Positions 1 through 11,494 of a DNA stretch of 64,000 nt are shown piece after piece; within the stretch, counting starts at the first letter, position 1, and each line of letters starts with the position of its first letter. A model generated the notes under the pieces. It made no database searches and was not told the DNA's origin. It worked only from the letters and a program-made list of their open reading frames with translations. Origin of the DNA: Gordionus sp. m RMFG-2023 (taxonomy: Eukaryota; Nematomorpha; Gordioida; Chordodea; Parachordodidae); the NCBI RefSeq assembly GCF_954871325.1, contig NC_088777.1, positions 11,013,366 to 11,077,365 on the forward strand. Reading direction: 5' to 3'. A program made the position numbers and the translations under genes.

Positions 1-178
1 TTTATTTTGAATTAAATTTTAACACATTTTTTTTATAATGATTAGTAATCAACTATACTATTAATCTTCTTAATTAATTGCTTGTCCATATTTAATTTCA
101 ATCTTTATTCTATTAAAAATAAAATCTTATTTTGTTTACCCCCTTTTATAGTATATTTAAACATGTGTATCGTTTCAC

Positions 179-1193
179 ATAATATATTAAAAAAATGGAA
201 ATTTTAAGATCTTTTCAATTTTTTTATTAATTCTTTGAAATAAATTGCGGTTTTAATTTTATTTAATTTTATTAATTTTTAATTTATATTTTTAATTAAA
301 TTATATTTATTTATTTAAAAAAAATGGAATATAATATATTAAAAAAATGGAAATTTTAAGATCTTTTCAATTTTTTTATTAATTCTTTGAAATAAATTGC
401 GGTTTTATTTTTATTTTTATTTAATTTTTAATTTTTATTTTTAATTAAATTATATTTGGTTATTTTAAAAAAATGGATTATAATATTTCAATTTTTTTAT
501 TAATTCTTTGAAATAAATTGCGATTATAATTTTATTTAATTTCATTAATTTTTAATTTATATTTTTAATTAAATTATATTTGGTTATTTTAAAATAATGG
601 AATTTTTAAAATTATATGTATATTCTATTTAAGTTTTTTTTCAAAACTAAATTGATAGTAAGTATAACGATATTGTGAGTACTGGATTAGGGAAAAGGCT
701 AACATCTTATATGCAATTTTGAATATTTTTATATCATTCTACTCAGAATTAAATTTCCTATCCAATTATGCTTAGATGTATTTTTTTACGTTTCCGGTTC
801 AAAAAATAACATTTTTGTCGCGAAAACGTTCAAAGGGAAAGGCTAACATCTTAAGTTTAATTTTATAAATTTTTATATCATTGAACTCAGAATTAAATTT
901 CCTATCTAAATATGCTTTGATGTAATTTTTTACGTTATCGGTTCAAAAAATAAATTTTAATAATTTTTTTGTGGTAAAAACGTTGGAAGGGAAAAGGCTA
1001 ATATCTTATATGCAATTTTGAATATTTTTATTTCATTCTACTCAGAATTAAATTTCCTATCCAATTATGCTTAGATGTAGTTTTTTACGTTTCCGGTTCA
1101 AAAAATAACATTTTTGTCGCGAAAACTTTCGAAGGGAAAAGGCTAACATCTTAAGTTTAATTTTAGGTATTTTTATATCATTAAACTCAGAAT
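179..1193 (+). repeat. Left terminal inverted repeat of the MULE
   Basis: Pairs with 8794-9808 in reverse complement. It has two zones. The outer zone (179-~600) carries three degenerate units of ~125-150 bp around a shared core beginning TTTCAATTTTTTTATTAATT. The inner zone (690-1193) alternates two related units: A (690-834), B (835-988), A (989-1133) and a truncated B (1134-1193). Each unit begins GGGAAAAGGCTAA. This side ends about 95 bp short of the right-hand copy. Confidence 0.9.
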
Positions 1194-2039
1194 AGTGTAT
1201 ATTAAAAATTTCAGGGCTAAATCACAATATAAAATCTTTTTATAATAATAAAATTTAGCAACTAAACTGGTAAAACGATCTATAATATAATGTTTTTATT
1301 TGATAAAAACCTATAGAGAATTGATTTAAATCATAGTTTTCATTCAAAAAAACTGTCATTTATTTTAATTGCAATTTAAATTAATTTGATATAATCATAA
1401 CAAACCTACTGTGCGACCAACACTATACATTATGAATTTTAGCGTTCTTATTTCGGGGAGAGAAAGTTATATTAATTACCGTATATTCATTTAATTATGA
1501 ATGTTGGGTAATAATATAGAGGACAAATAGGCACTTGAAGGGATATCCCAAATCATTTATTTCCCCATCTTATTAACCTTTTCAAATATTTTCGTAAAAT
1601 TCAGGTATTTTAGCCATGTCATTTTATCCCAAAAAATTTCCACCTTCTGTTTGAAATCAAATTAACAATAAAAAAATTTGTCAATATATTTGAGTAAGAT
1701 TTTATTAAGAAAATTAATTTCAATTATTCGAATCGAATGCAATGGTAGATTTTATTATTCGTACATTCAAACACTATTCGATTCTAATTTATTTGTTTAT
1801 TATAATTTTTTTTTCTAAATTGTTGAAAATATTATTTACTTCCATACAAAATAACCGACATAATTATTCTTTCATATTTTTAATTATTATCCGTCTGAAA
1901 AAAATGTTTTTTTATTTATTCTCTTACAATAAAAACTCTAAATTTATAAACAAAAAAAATAAAACAATAAAACGACTCCATTAGCATCCTTCCATATTCC
2001 TTAACTGGCTTACCTAAAAATTTACTATCCTTATTAATT
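1194..2039. other. MULE 5' internal region, no gene seen
   Basis: A+T-rich sequence between the left inverted repeat and the first transposase exon. The only ORF of size (1742-1984) is a low-complexity F/I/K/N reading frame that I do not regard as a gene. The promoter and 5' leader of the transposase gene presumably lie here, but no specific site can be supported. Confidence 0.4.
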
Positions 2040-5000
2040 ATGGATATTGAAAAATTAATCAATAAGTAAGTAAAATTAATTTTATATTTCATATAATAAA
2101 TACTATATATAATTTTTTTCGGGGTTTATTTTCTAAATACCAAAATTTTCATCATTTCTTTAAGATTATCTAGATGTCCAACAGACAGGGTTGCCAGATA
2201 TTATTCACTTAAAAACGTGAGTTTTTCTTTAATGGGGGGCTTCGCCCCCATACCCCCCAATTTGCTGGCCGGCCTTCGTCCGGGGATGTTGATATAACAT
2301 ACTAATCTATGTTAATATGTTATATTTAAAAATTTTTTGAGTCAATGAAAATTCAAATTCTTTATTGATTTACTAATCTAATGTATAATTTTCCATGTTA
2401 TAAATATCGCATAATATTAATTATTATATTTTACAGATGATTTTAAAAGAGGTAATAAAGATTTCCCATCAGCACTGTGGAGATAGGCTGAGAACTCTTT
2501 ACATGAATAATTAAATTTTTGTTTTACCATAAGTTCCGCTTTCAATGTTGATAAATATAATCGATTGCGTTCTTTTCTCCAAGCAGTATTCATTAAACTG
2601 AATATTCTCTCGGTTGAAGCATTTGAATGTGGAATAGAAAATATAAAATCGCATATTTTCTCTATATCAAGGGTGAATTTTTATTAGAGAGGAAATCCAT
2701 CCATTTTTCTTGGGCATTCATATGATTGTTTGAAGTTTAAGTGATTTTTAGGAAAATTTTGCCTACAAATTTAATTTTTTGTTTAAGATATTTAAAAAAG
2801 TTTTTTCTATAAATTTTTATTTAAGATATTTTGAAAATTTTTTCTACAAAATGTTGTATTAGGGTAAAAAAATATAGAAATTCTTAATTCTGCATCGTTT
2901 ATATATGGGGGAGAGAGGGGGTAGGTAATGGGTCAATCATTCTCGAAATTTTGTTGATCCTAATGACAGATCCATCCACACCCAAAAATTCGAAAGGCTG
3001 TGGCGGGATCTAAAAATAAACTATAAAAGACATGGGGATGGCGATAATATTCATGAATATCTTCTTGAATATAGATATTTTAGAAAATGTAAATTGTTAA
3101 ATCGTTCTGACATTTTCATTCATTTTATAAATAATATATTTATTCAATGAATAAAATTGAGTATTTAATACTATATATCGTGTATAAATTTGAATACTAT
3201 ATTTAATTGCGTCATTTAATACTATATTTCGATTTAACCCTTCACTAGAAAGGTTAAAAATCACTTAAACTTCAAAGGTAGGGTCAATAAAAATTTGTAG
3301 ATTAAATAAAAAATATAATTTGTAGGCAAAATTCTCCTATAAAAATAATTTAAATATTTTACCACAAAAAAAATTAAATTTGTATGCAAAATTCTCCTAA
3401 ATATAACTTAAATATGCGGAATTAATAATTCCTATATTTTACCACAAAAAAAATAAATTTGTATGCAAAATTCTCTAAAATATAACTTACAAATAAAAAA
3501 TTGATAAGAAAAAACATCATAAAAAATAACATAAATAAATAACAAAAAAAAAAATAATACACCCCCCCCCCCCCGTTAATTTTAATATTATAAACTGTGT
3601 TAAAAAAATTAAAAATGAATATAAATTTAAAAATATATGATTGGTTAGTTGAACCATTAACAAATACTACAATTTTTTAAAATAAAATTAATTTAAAATT
3701 TTATATTTGTTTTTAAAAATATTTTGAAAAAATTTAAAAACGTGAGAAAAAGTGTGAGATTAAGCTGATTATTTTAATTTACTCAAAAAACGTGAGAAAA
3801 GCGTGAAGTGTGAGAAAACGTGAGTAAGTGAAAAATTAGGTAAGCAATCGTGAGAATCACGGCTAAATCGTGAGATCTGGCAACCCTGCCAACAGAGGAT
3901 AATGCCAATGCTATATTGACTAAAATTTCGGCTTACGGAGAGTCTTTACCCCATCGTTTCCCTCAATTTACTGGCACACAAGATACAACAGCTGAAGAGA
4001 TCTTAAGATTGACACAAGCTCAGGTACTTACGCGGTATAATCCATTAAAGGTAATATAATATAATTTATGACTATTTATATACTACTATTTTTGTATATT
4101 ATATATTATTATTTTGCCCTTTTATAAAGGTTTTGTTCCATTTCGGTTTTTTTTGAAAAAATTCATATCGGTTCGGTTCGGTTTATAATTTATAACGGTT
4201 CTTATCGGTTTGTTCCGGTTCTTATTAATTTGATTTAAAAAAAATTTAATCATAAACCATATATATTAATATTAGAGAAAAATCTTTTTAATTTATATTT
4301 TTATAATTTCTTATTTAATTTAACTACGATAATCAAATAGATATTTTTATTAATGGGTCGAGATATATAGCTGAGCCAAAACGACATTTTTCAAATTTAT
4401 TTTATTGCAGAATAGAAACTAAAAGTCTGGCAAAAAATTTCTTCAAGGAAAATTCAAATTTCAAATTTAGGTTAATGGTTTAAAATTAATTATTTTTTAA
4501 AACCGTTTTGAACCGTTTAAACCGGTTTAAAATATTTATAACAGTTCGGTTCGCTCTTTTTATATTTTCTTTATAACGGTTCGGCTACGGTAACGGTTCA
4601 GAAAATTATAACGGTTAATTCCGGTTTGGCGGTTCGGTTCGAAACCCTGATTTCTATAATATAGCTTTTCTGGCTACTTAAGACGGTAATTATATATACA
4701 TCAACTAAATATTATGTTTATATATTATATTACCCATATGTAATTAAAAATTTCATTTATAAAAGGTTGATTCAGATGGTAATTGTGCATATAGAGCTGT
4801 ATCTTTGGGTCTTTTTGGAGATGAAAAGTATCATCTATACATCAGACTTGTGGCCAGAATATTCTTTTTAGACATATATACGACACCAAAGACCCCATGT
4901 ATGAAATCATTATTAGTAATTATATTATAATAAGTAGTTATGACAATTTATTAAGTGATATTTTAAGAATAGGAGGTTGGGCCGAGACAATGCATTTATA

Positions 5001-7648
5001 CGCTATAAGTGCTGCCATTAATTTACCTATTTCTACTTTTTATCCTCCTGTTAATGGCAATCTTTTAATGGAAAACCCCTATACAATGAAAATATATGGA
5101 CGGGGTGTTAGAAAACAAACCCCGTCTAAATTAGTACTAATGTGGTCCAGTTGTTCTGAAATTTATAACTTAAATGATATATTTAACCATTTTGCTTTGT
5201 TAAAACCCATTTTATCGGCCCAACCACCTTTTGAAGATGTAAAGATTAAGAAAGATAATATTTTTAATGATAAAAACAATAATTCTTTTATTATAGATGA
5301 GTCTACACAAGATATATCTTATGAAATAATAGAGAATAATTTCGTCGATTTTGATTTATCTTTACCTATTAATAATATAAAAAATCTATCTTTTAATAAT
5401 TCTTCTGACTTAAGTGTTAATTTAAATTATAATTTAGGCGATTTAGATATAGATTTAGAATCAACTTTATCTATACCTATTAATGATAAAAAAAATGTAT
5501 CTTTTAATAATTCTTCTGATTTAAGTGTTAATGATAATTATAATTTAGGCGATTTAGATTCAACTTTATCTTTACCTCATAATGATATAAAAAATGATAC
5601 TTTTGTTGTTAATGAAAATAATAACGATATGTCTTGTGTAGATTCTGATTCAGATATAACATTATCTATACCATTTAATAATATAAATACAATTTCTTAT
5701 GCAGATGAGTTTAATCAAGATTTATCTTATGACAATATAAGTGACAACTTTTTTAAAAATAAAATATTAAATAATTACGATCCATCTGCTGAAAAATTTT
5801 CAATTAATAAAATTTTAAATTTAAACAATAATGAAATTATAATTAATAATCAAAATTACGGTAAATTTTTAAATGTATTAGATGCTATAAATATTTTAAA
5901 AAATCCAAAAGATATTTTATCAAACATACCTGGAGGTTGTAAAAATAATAAATTTTATTTAATTAATAAAAATAATAATAACTCTACTAAATCTCTTTAT
6001 TTTGATGATTGTGGGCCTTGGACTGGTTATAAATCTCCATTATTAAAATCTTATTATATTCTTGAAAAAAATCATACAATAGGACCTTTAATTTATAAAA
6101 ATAATGAATTTTTTAAAGATACTAAAATTGAAAATAAACGAATATTAAAATTAATCATACCACGCCCTGATCAAAATAAAATAGCAATTTTACATAGATA
6201 TTACAGTGTTTTAAAGGCTTCTAAAAATTTTAAAAGAAAAATAAGTTACATTTATCCAATGATAGAATCATCACATTTAATTTTTTATAATTGTTTTCTT
6301 GTCGAATATATAGGGACTTATCCAGGGCCCGCTAGTCATGGTAACTTAAAAAAATCTGATAATTCTTATATTCGCACTCCAGCTAGTGTTATTGATAATA
6401 TTAAAAATTCTATAAATATGCAAAAACCTACTAGATTTATATATAATGATTTAATAAGAAATAATAATATTTTTAATTCACCAAGAAATATTAAACAAAT
6501 ATACAATATTAAAAATAAAATTAATTTATCAAATAAAATTTATCCTAATTTTGCAGATAATATGTTAGAAATTATTAATCAAATTCATACCCACCCCTTT
6601 ATCCAGGTAATTATACATGATAAAGATAAAGTCCCGTCTTTAATATTATACACTCCTTTTATGATTAAAAATTTAAAATTCATGTGCTCATTTGATAATC
6701 AGAGCATTATAGGTATTGATAAAACTTTTAATCTTGGCGATCTTTACGTTACATCTTTAGTTTTTAAGCATAAATGTGTCAGAAGAGCTAAAACTGGTGA
6801 TTTTCCTATATTTTTAGGTCCAATTTTTTTACATGCGGATTCGGATACGTCTACCTTTTCTAAATTTTTTTCTGATTTAAAATCCGTTTTTTTAAAAAAT
6901 AAAATAAATATTAATAAATTAATATTCGGTTCTGATGAAGAATTATCTTTAATTAAAAGTTTAAAGCAAGTTTTTGAAAAATCTACCCATTTATTATGTG
7001 TTCAGCATCTTAAAAAGAATATTAAATCGTTTTTACAAAATAAGCAAGGTGTGAATGCAACCAAGATAAATAATATAATTTCTAAATTATTTTCAAGAGA
7101 GGGTGTAGTCTTTGCAGATAGTGATGAAACATTTAATTATAGAATGGACTCCTTAGTAAAATATTGTGAAAATTTAAATTATAATAAATTTCTTAATTAT
7201 TTAAATAAATCTAATCTTTTTGAATATGTTTATAATCCCTTAAAAAATAAAATAATTTGTGATTTATGGACCAACAATAATTGTGAGTCTATGAATCATG
7301 TTTTTAAATCTATAACAAATTGCAAACATTGCCCTCTTTTAAATTTAATAAATAAATTACACGAAATTACAATCATGCAAAGACACGAATTAGAAAGATC
7401 GTTAGTTGGTATGGGAGAATTTTATTTGGCAGATGAATTTAAGAAGTATAAAATAGGTAATAAGTGGAATGAATTAAATATGTATGAACGAGAGAAAGCA
7501 TTAGATATTTTAATTACAGGTTGTAAAAAAAATGAAAAGTAAGTTAATAACTTCAAAAGGAAGAGAATTAAGTTTTTTGAGGCCAAAAGGATCGAGAAAG
7601 CCTCATCAAGCTAAAAGAGCTAAAGCAGAAAGAACGAGAAATTTTTAA
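2040..7648 (+). CDS. MULE transposase with N-terminal OTU-like cysteine protease domain (disrupted)
   Basis: Three exons are inferred. Exon 1 is 2040-2065 (ATG, MDIEKLINK, donor GTAAGT). Exon 2 runs from 2174 to 4050 and is split by a hAT element; one copy of the 8-bp target restores the frame. Exon 3 is 4766-7648. The OTU domain starts at exon 3 with DGNCAYRAVS (Cys at 4784-4786) and its likely catalytic His lies in FNHFALL (5188-5190). A long Asn/Asp/Ser-rich linker contains an internal duplication (~5365-5600). The transposase follows: D in GIDKTFN (6718), D in GSDEE (6934), C-V-Q-H (6997-7008), E in NNCESMN (7285). The open frame 4897-7542 holds most of it (881 codons). There is one apparent frameshift near 4880 and another in an A-run near 7530, after which a basic tail ending in AERTRNF is readable to 7648. 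OTU-MULE fusions are known in eukaryotes; the protease's role in transposition is not established here. Confidence 0.85.
2436..2684 (-). pseudogene. hAT transposase C-terminal dimerisation fragment
   Basis: The minus strand reads through a typical hAT C-terminal dimerisation motif: PHSNASTERIFSLMN followed by WRKERNRL and LKAELMVKQ. This is the SxxxER-FS signature of hAT transposases. Only this terminal piece of the protein (~80 residues) is left; upstream catalytic regions are absent from the element, so it codes for no active enzyme. Confidence 0.8.
2930..3155 (+). pseudogene. Merlin/ISXO2-like transposase C-terminal fragment
   Basis: The plus strand contains an open stretch reading VNHSRNFVDPNDRSIHTQ, then FERLWRDLK and a Y/F-rich end with FRKCKLLN. 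The pattern VNHS..FVDP....HTQ..ER.WR.LK is the end of the DDE domain of ISXO2-like/Merlin transposases, with the final acidic residue in ERLW. The N-terminal part is missing. Several inverted-repeat blocks flank it (2732-2893 and 3254-3445), but their order does not define clean ends, so its insertion boundaries inside the hAT element are uncertain. Confidence 0.65.
4125..4649. repeat. CGGTT-rich insertion in MULE intron 2, probable hAT-type non-autonomous element
   Basis: Within the intron 4051-4765 lies a block dominated by degenerate GGTTCGGTT units on both sides of an A+T-rich core. The right end, ...GGTTCGAAACCCTG, resembles a hAT terminus (CAGGG read outward). The left end is poor and no target duplication can be read, so the class is a suggestion. 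Confidence 0.4.
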
Positions 7649-7822
7649 TATTTTAATTTTAATTAATAAATATAATGCTGTATTGTTATTTGATCACTTT
7701 ATAAATAATTTAAAGTTTTGTTAAATAAATTAAGTTTTTATGTATAAATACTGTTGTAATAAATAACTTAAAATTTATAAGGTCATATTTAGGTTTCAAT
7801 TGGGTAAAATCTTCCTATGTCC

Positions 7823-7860
7823 TGGTCTTGGTATTTTTTTTTGTTTTTTAACCAAGACCA
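7823..7860. other. Hairpin downstream of the MULE gene
   Basis: TGGTCTTGGT (7823-7832) and ACCAAGACCA (7851-7860) form a perfect 10-bp stem with an 18-base T-rich loop, about 170 bp after the transposase stop. It could lie in the 3' untranslated region; no function can be assigned. Confidence 0.35.
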
Positions 7861-8049
7861 AAAGCTCTTAATGATAGTTGCCTCCACGTGGCTAAGAGCG
7901 GAAACACAAAATATTATTAAATTAATATTTTATGGCTAAAACTATCGAAAAAAACTACATATAATAAAAAGAACTGTTGCATCATCTTAATATTGTAAAT
8001 ATTTATATTATTAAAATTATATATATGATCCATCATTATTTACACATTA

Positions 8050-8418
8050 TCATACGATCCTTAACGCGGAGGAATCACCGCCTATCGATTATATTAGAGC
8101 CTACCCGAAAGCAGTAGTAGCGACATTGATGAAGCCGTTTCCCTTCGTCCCAGCCAAGAATATAATGAGACCTCAACGAGTCGGCGCACAATATCCTGCA
8201 TGACATCGATGTGGAGGGCTTACCCCCAATCGATCAAGCTATGCCCTGGATGATGGTGTCGATATGCCCAACATCTCCAACTTGGATGGCATGGCAGAGG
8301 AATTCGACCCAGCAATTTTCTATGATACGCTAATTCTATCTAACGTGGAGGATGCGATCACCTCAGATAATCTATTAGCCAACGAGGAACGCATCACAGG
8401 CCCCGAGGAACGTACCCC
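8050..8418 (+). pseudogene. Acidic ORF remnant of unknown origin inside the MULE
   Basis: A stretch clearly richer in G+C than everything around it. It is open only in pieces: SSSSDIDEAVSLRPSQEY around 8113-8166, HDIDVEGLPPIDQA around 8198-8239, and an acidic run including NISNLDGMAEEFDPA, then NVEDAITSDNLLANEE to ~8400, each in a different plus-strand frame. The aligned segments suggest one former acidic coding region of ~120 residues with two or three frame changes, ending in a C-run. It resembles no family I recognise. It could be a second transposon gene or a captured host fragment. Confidence 0.45.
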
Positions 8419-8697
8419 CCCCCCTTAATAACACAAACACACAGACATATACATATATATTATTCATACCGGCGATTTTATATTTAGCAATTAGTTTATA
8501 TTAGATAATAATCAATAAAATTATACGCAAAATAACGCTTAACGGATGATAATATCTCATTTTATTTATATAGCTGATAAAATTAACATAACCTTGGCTT
8601 AAGAGCAATAACTCAAAAACTGTGGTGCCCCAATAGGCGGCCCACAATTAAAAATAGCTAAGGGAGGATATCCGATAGGCCCCTCCCCTACAGCATC

Positions 8698-9808
8698 GTC
8701 CAACGTTTTTACCACAAAAAAATTATTAAAATTTATTTTTCGAACCGATAACGTAAAAAATTACATCAAAGCATATTTAGATAGGAAATTTAATTCTGAG
8801 TTCAATGATATAAAAATTTATAAAATTAAACTTAAGATGTTAGCCTTTTCCCTTCGAACGTTTTCGCGACAAAAATGTTATTTTTTGAACCGGAAACGTA
8901 AAAAAATACATCTAAGCATAATTGGATAGGAAATTTAATTCTGAGTAGAATGATATAAAAATATTCAAAATTGCATATAAGATGTTAGCCTTTTCCCTTC
9001 CAACGTTTTTACCACAAAAAAATTATTAAAATTTATTTTTTGAACCGATAACGTAAAAAAATACATCAAAGCATATTTAGATAGGAAATTTAATTCTGAG
9101 TTCAATGATATAAGAATTTATAAAATTAAACTTAAGATGTTAGCCTTTTCCCTTTGAACGTTTTCGCGACAAAAATGTTATTTTTTGAACCGGAAACGTA
9201 AAAAAATACATCTAAGCATAATTGGATAGGAAATTTAATTCTGAGTAGAATGATATAAAAATATTCAAAATTGCATATAAGATGTTAGCCTTTTCCCTAA
9301 TCCAGTACTCACAATATCGTTATACTTACTATCAATTTAGTTTTGAAAAAAAACTTAAATAGAATATACATATAATTTTAAAAATTCCATTATTTTAAAA
9401 TAACCAAATATAATTTAATTAAAAATATAAATTAAAAATTAATGAAATTAAATAAAATTATAATCGCAATTTATTTCAAAGAATTAATAAAAAAATTGAA
9501 ATATTATAATCCATTTTTTTAAAATAACCAAATATAATTTAATTAAAAATAAAAATTAAAAATTAAATAAAAATAAAAATAAAACCGCAATTTATTTCAA
9601 AGAATTAATAAAAAAATTGAAAAGATCTTAAAATTTCCATTTTTTAAATATATTATATTCCATTTTTTTAAAATAAATAAATATAATTTAATTAAAAATA
9701 TAAATTAAAAATTAATAAAATTAAATAAAATTAAAACCGCAATTTATTTCAAAGAATTAATAAAAAAATTGAAAAGATCTTAAAATTTCCATTTTTTTAA
9801 TATATTAT
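8698..9808 (-). repeat. Right terminal inverted repeat of the MULE
   Basis: Reverse complement of the left repeat. Inner units read, from the inside out, B (8698-8852), A (8853-8998), B (8999-9153), A (9154-9298), followed by the outer A+T-rich zone with the same three sub-units. It keeps a full fourth unit where the left arm is truncated. Identity to the left arm is very high by eye. Confidence 0.9.
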
Positions 9809-10918
9809 AATGTAATGTTATAATATTTTTCTCGTAAAAAAAGCAATAAATCAATCAAATTACACATTAATCATTTTCTTTGTTATTTTTATTTTCAATA
9901 TTATTTTTTAGCCTTTCGTATCATGCAGCCTTTCGACTTATAGACCTACCTGAAATAAAGTTACGAAAATTTAGTTATAAAATAAATAAAGAAATTATAT
10001 ATCATTATTATATAAAAATATATTTATAATGTGCACAAATTGAGCATATCAAACCCTACGTTTGAAAAGAAATAACCATTTTAAATATCGTGCAAATTGG
10101 TCAAATTATCACTTGACGTTAGAAAATATTTTAAAAAACGCAGACTTCAGTTATTATGTACGTTGGTCTAAGAAATTCTTTAAGAACTCGAGTTTTTCCT
10201 CAAAACCGTATAAGAAGAGTGGGGGGGGGGCACTAAAAATCCCTCTCAGTCTAATTATATGTAAATAAAATGGAATTTATAAATTAATGAAATAAAAAAA
10301 AGGCAGATTATAATATAATTTACAAAACCTAATATATTTTTATGCCTTACGCTGCATTTATAGTAAACACTTTTTGTTCAAGTAGTGTGATATTTAACAC
10401 GATCCAAATAATATTTGATTCTTAATCGCGATATTAATGAAATATACGTCGTATTATATGTTTTTCAAATTTTAGCGTTTTCTTCCAGTGGTTGTTTAGG
10501 TATAATCTATAAGCACGGAGAGTTATTATGATAACACTATGATAAAATTTGAAAAACATTTGAGATGTTAAAAAAAATGTGAAATAAAATTCGATAAAAA
10601 GTTATGTTATTTATGAAATATATAAAATATTTATCTCTATTTTAGCTTTATCTATTAAATTAGTTTTTAAAATGGAATCAGCATGGTGCGTTATTTACAA
10701 AATCAAGTCAATAAATGGGTATAATTTATAAATATGAATGACGATGACAAAAATAAACACGAAAAAAAAGAATAAAAAAATAATAATTTTTTTAATCGAT
10801 TAGAGACTAAATCCTATTTGCATATAGCAATTTATATTTGTTCTTTAAATTTGAAAAAACACTAGTTAGAATCTCCAGCTAATAATGAGGTTTTATGGTT
10901 TAAAAATTTTATAAATTT
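9809..10918. other. Intergenic A+T-rich stretch
   Basis: No gene or repeat that I can support. The ORF 10062-10268 is short, runs through a G-run and has no family resemblance or splice context. Confidence 0.4.
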
Positions 10919-11137
10919 AATAGCTCCATGTCAGAAAATATTAAGTGGTCTTTACAGAAAGGAATAAAAATAATATTGGTTAATTTAAAAAGTGGATTTG
11001 TTAAATATCCGCATCTCCGTTTTGACAATGTTAGACTACATAATTTTGCTCTTACATCTGAGTTATTCCGTATTTTTAAAAATCAAAGAAAGAAACGTCG
11101 TTACTCTATAGGAAAGGATTGGTTACTTTTACATTAA
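10919..11137 (+). CDS. Candidate terminal exon, unknown protein
   Basis: An acceptor-like site (TTTAATAG at ~10915-10922) precedes a frame open to a stop at 11137. The readable product includes KYPHLRFDNVRLHNFALTS and a basic end, KNQRKKRRYSIGKDW. Residue use looks more protein-like than the neighbouring noise, but there is no family match and no partner exon was found, so it may be chance. Confidence 0.25.
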   Translation, partial: NSSMSENIKWSLQKGIKIILVNLKSGFVKYPHLRFDNVRLHNFALTSELFRIFKNQRKKRRYSIGKDWLLLH

Positions 11138-11377
11138 TAGCGACATTATTTTTCAGTAATGCAAAATAGAGATGCCAATTTTTATTTATTAAAATCCTAT
11201 ACAATACCCATATAAAATATTTTAAGATCTAAATATTTCGCCCTTAGAAATATATAGGGCTATACCCTTGCCACTGAACAAAAAATCTAGAATAAAGGCT
11301 ACCCCTAGGATGATTAATGCTAACATTAGGTCAATGAGAGCCCTTTATTAATGTTATCGCCTAGTGACTTACTTCTA

Positions 11378-11494
11378 GTTGATATGTATTTTTATATGAG
11401 GGTATAAGGACTGATCAGAATTTACCAGAGATTCCAGACTTTGAGCCCCCAAAATATCATGAAAAGGACAGAGGAACTTCGAATAGAACTTCAG
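11378..11494 (+). CDS. Candidate internal exon, unknown protein
   Basis: A short plus-strand frame containing TDQNLPEIPDFEPPKYHEKD ends at a good donor (CAG|GTGTAC, 11495). It is proline- and charge-rich and less A+T-biased than its surroundings. It does not join the ORF at 12002 in phase, so any gene it belongs to is not reconstructed. Confidence 0.28.

Larger units (their letters stand above)
2186..3888 (-). mobile_element. hAT DNA transposon inserted in MULE exon 2
   Basis: Ends are CAGGGTTGCCAGAT and its exact reverse complement, flanked by a perfect 8-bp direct repeat CCAACAGA (2178-2185 and 3889-3896), the hAT signature. The 1.7-kb interior holds only a piece of hAT transposase on the minus strand (2436-2684), a Merlin/ISXO2-like piece on the plus strand (2930-3155), scattered inverted-repeat blocks (e.g. 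2732-2753 against 3254-3276) and a C14 run near 3562. Near the left end is a strong G+C hairpin (GGGGGC-TTC-GCCCCC, ~2235-2252). It must move with help from another element. The intact target duplication says it arrived after the MULE. Confidence 0.93.
179..9808 (+). mobile_element. Mutator-like (MULE) DNA transposon with OTU protease-transposase gene
   Basis: About 9.6 kb bounded by terminal inverted repeats of ~1 kb; the outermost matching bases are 179 and 9808. Inside is one spliced transposase gene (2040-7648) plus an unexplained G+C-richer stretch (8050-8418). Superfamily is set by the transposase: a DDE triad with the C-x2-H motif typical of MULEs. No clear 9-11 bp target duplication lies outside the repeats, but the palindrome TAATATATTA is present at both ends (180-189 and 9798-9807) and could be either TIR sequence or a duplicated target. 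A hAT insertion in exon 2 and frame breaks in the gene mean this copy is probably dead, although its two ends remain nearly identical, so it is not very old. Confidence 0.88.

Noticed and set aside
1742-1984. 80-codon ORF inside the MULE
   Set aside because: Low-complexity F/I/K/N frame in A+T-rich DNA, no family or splice context.
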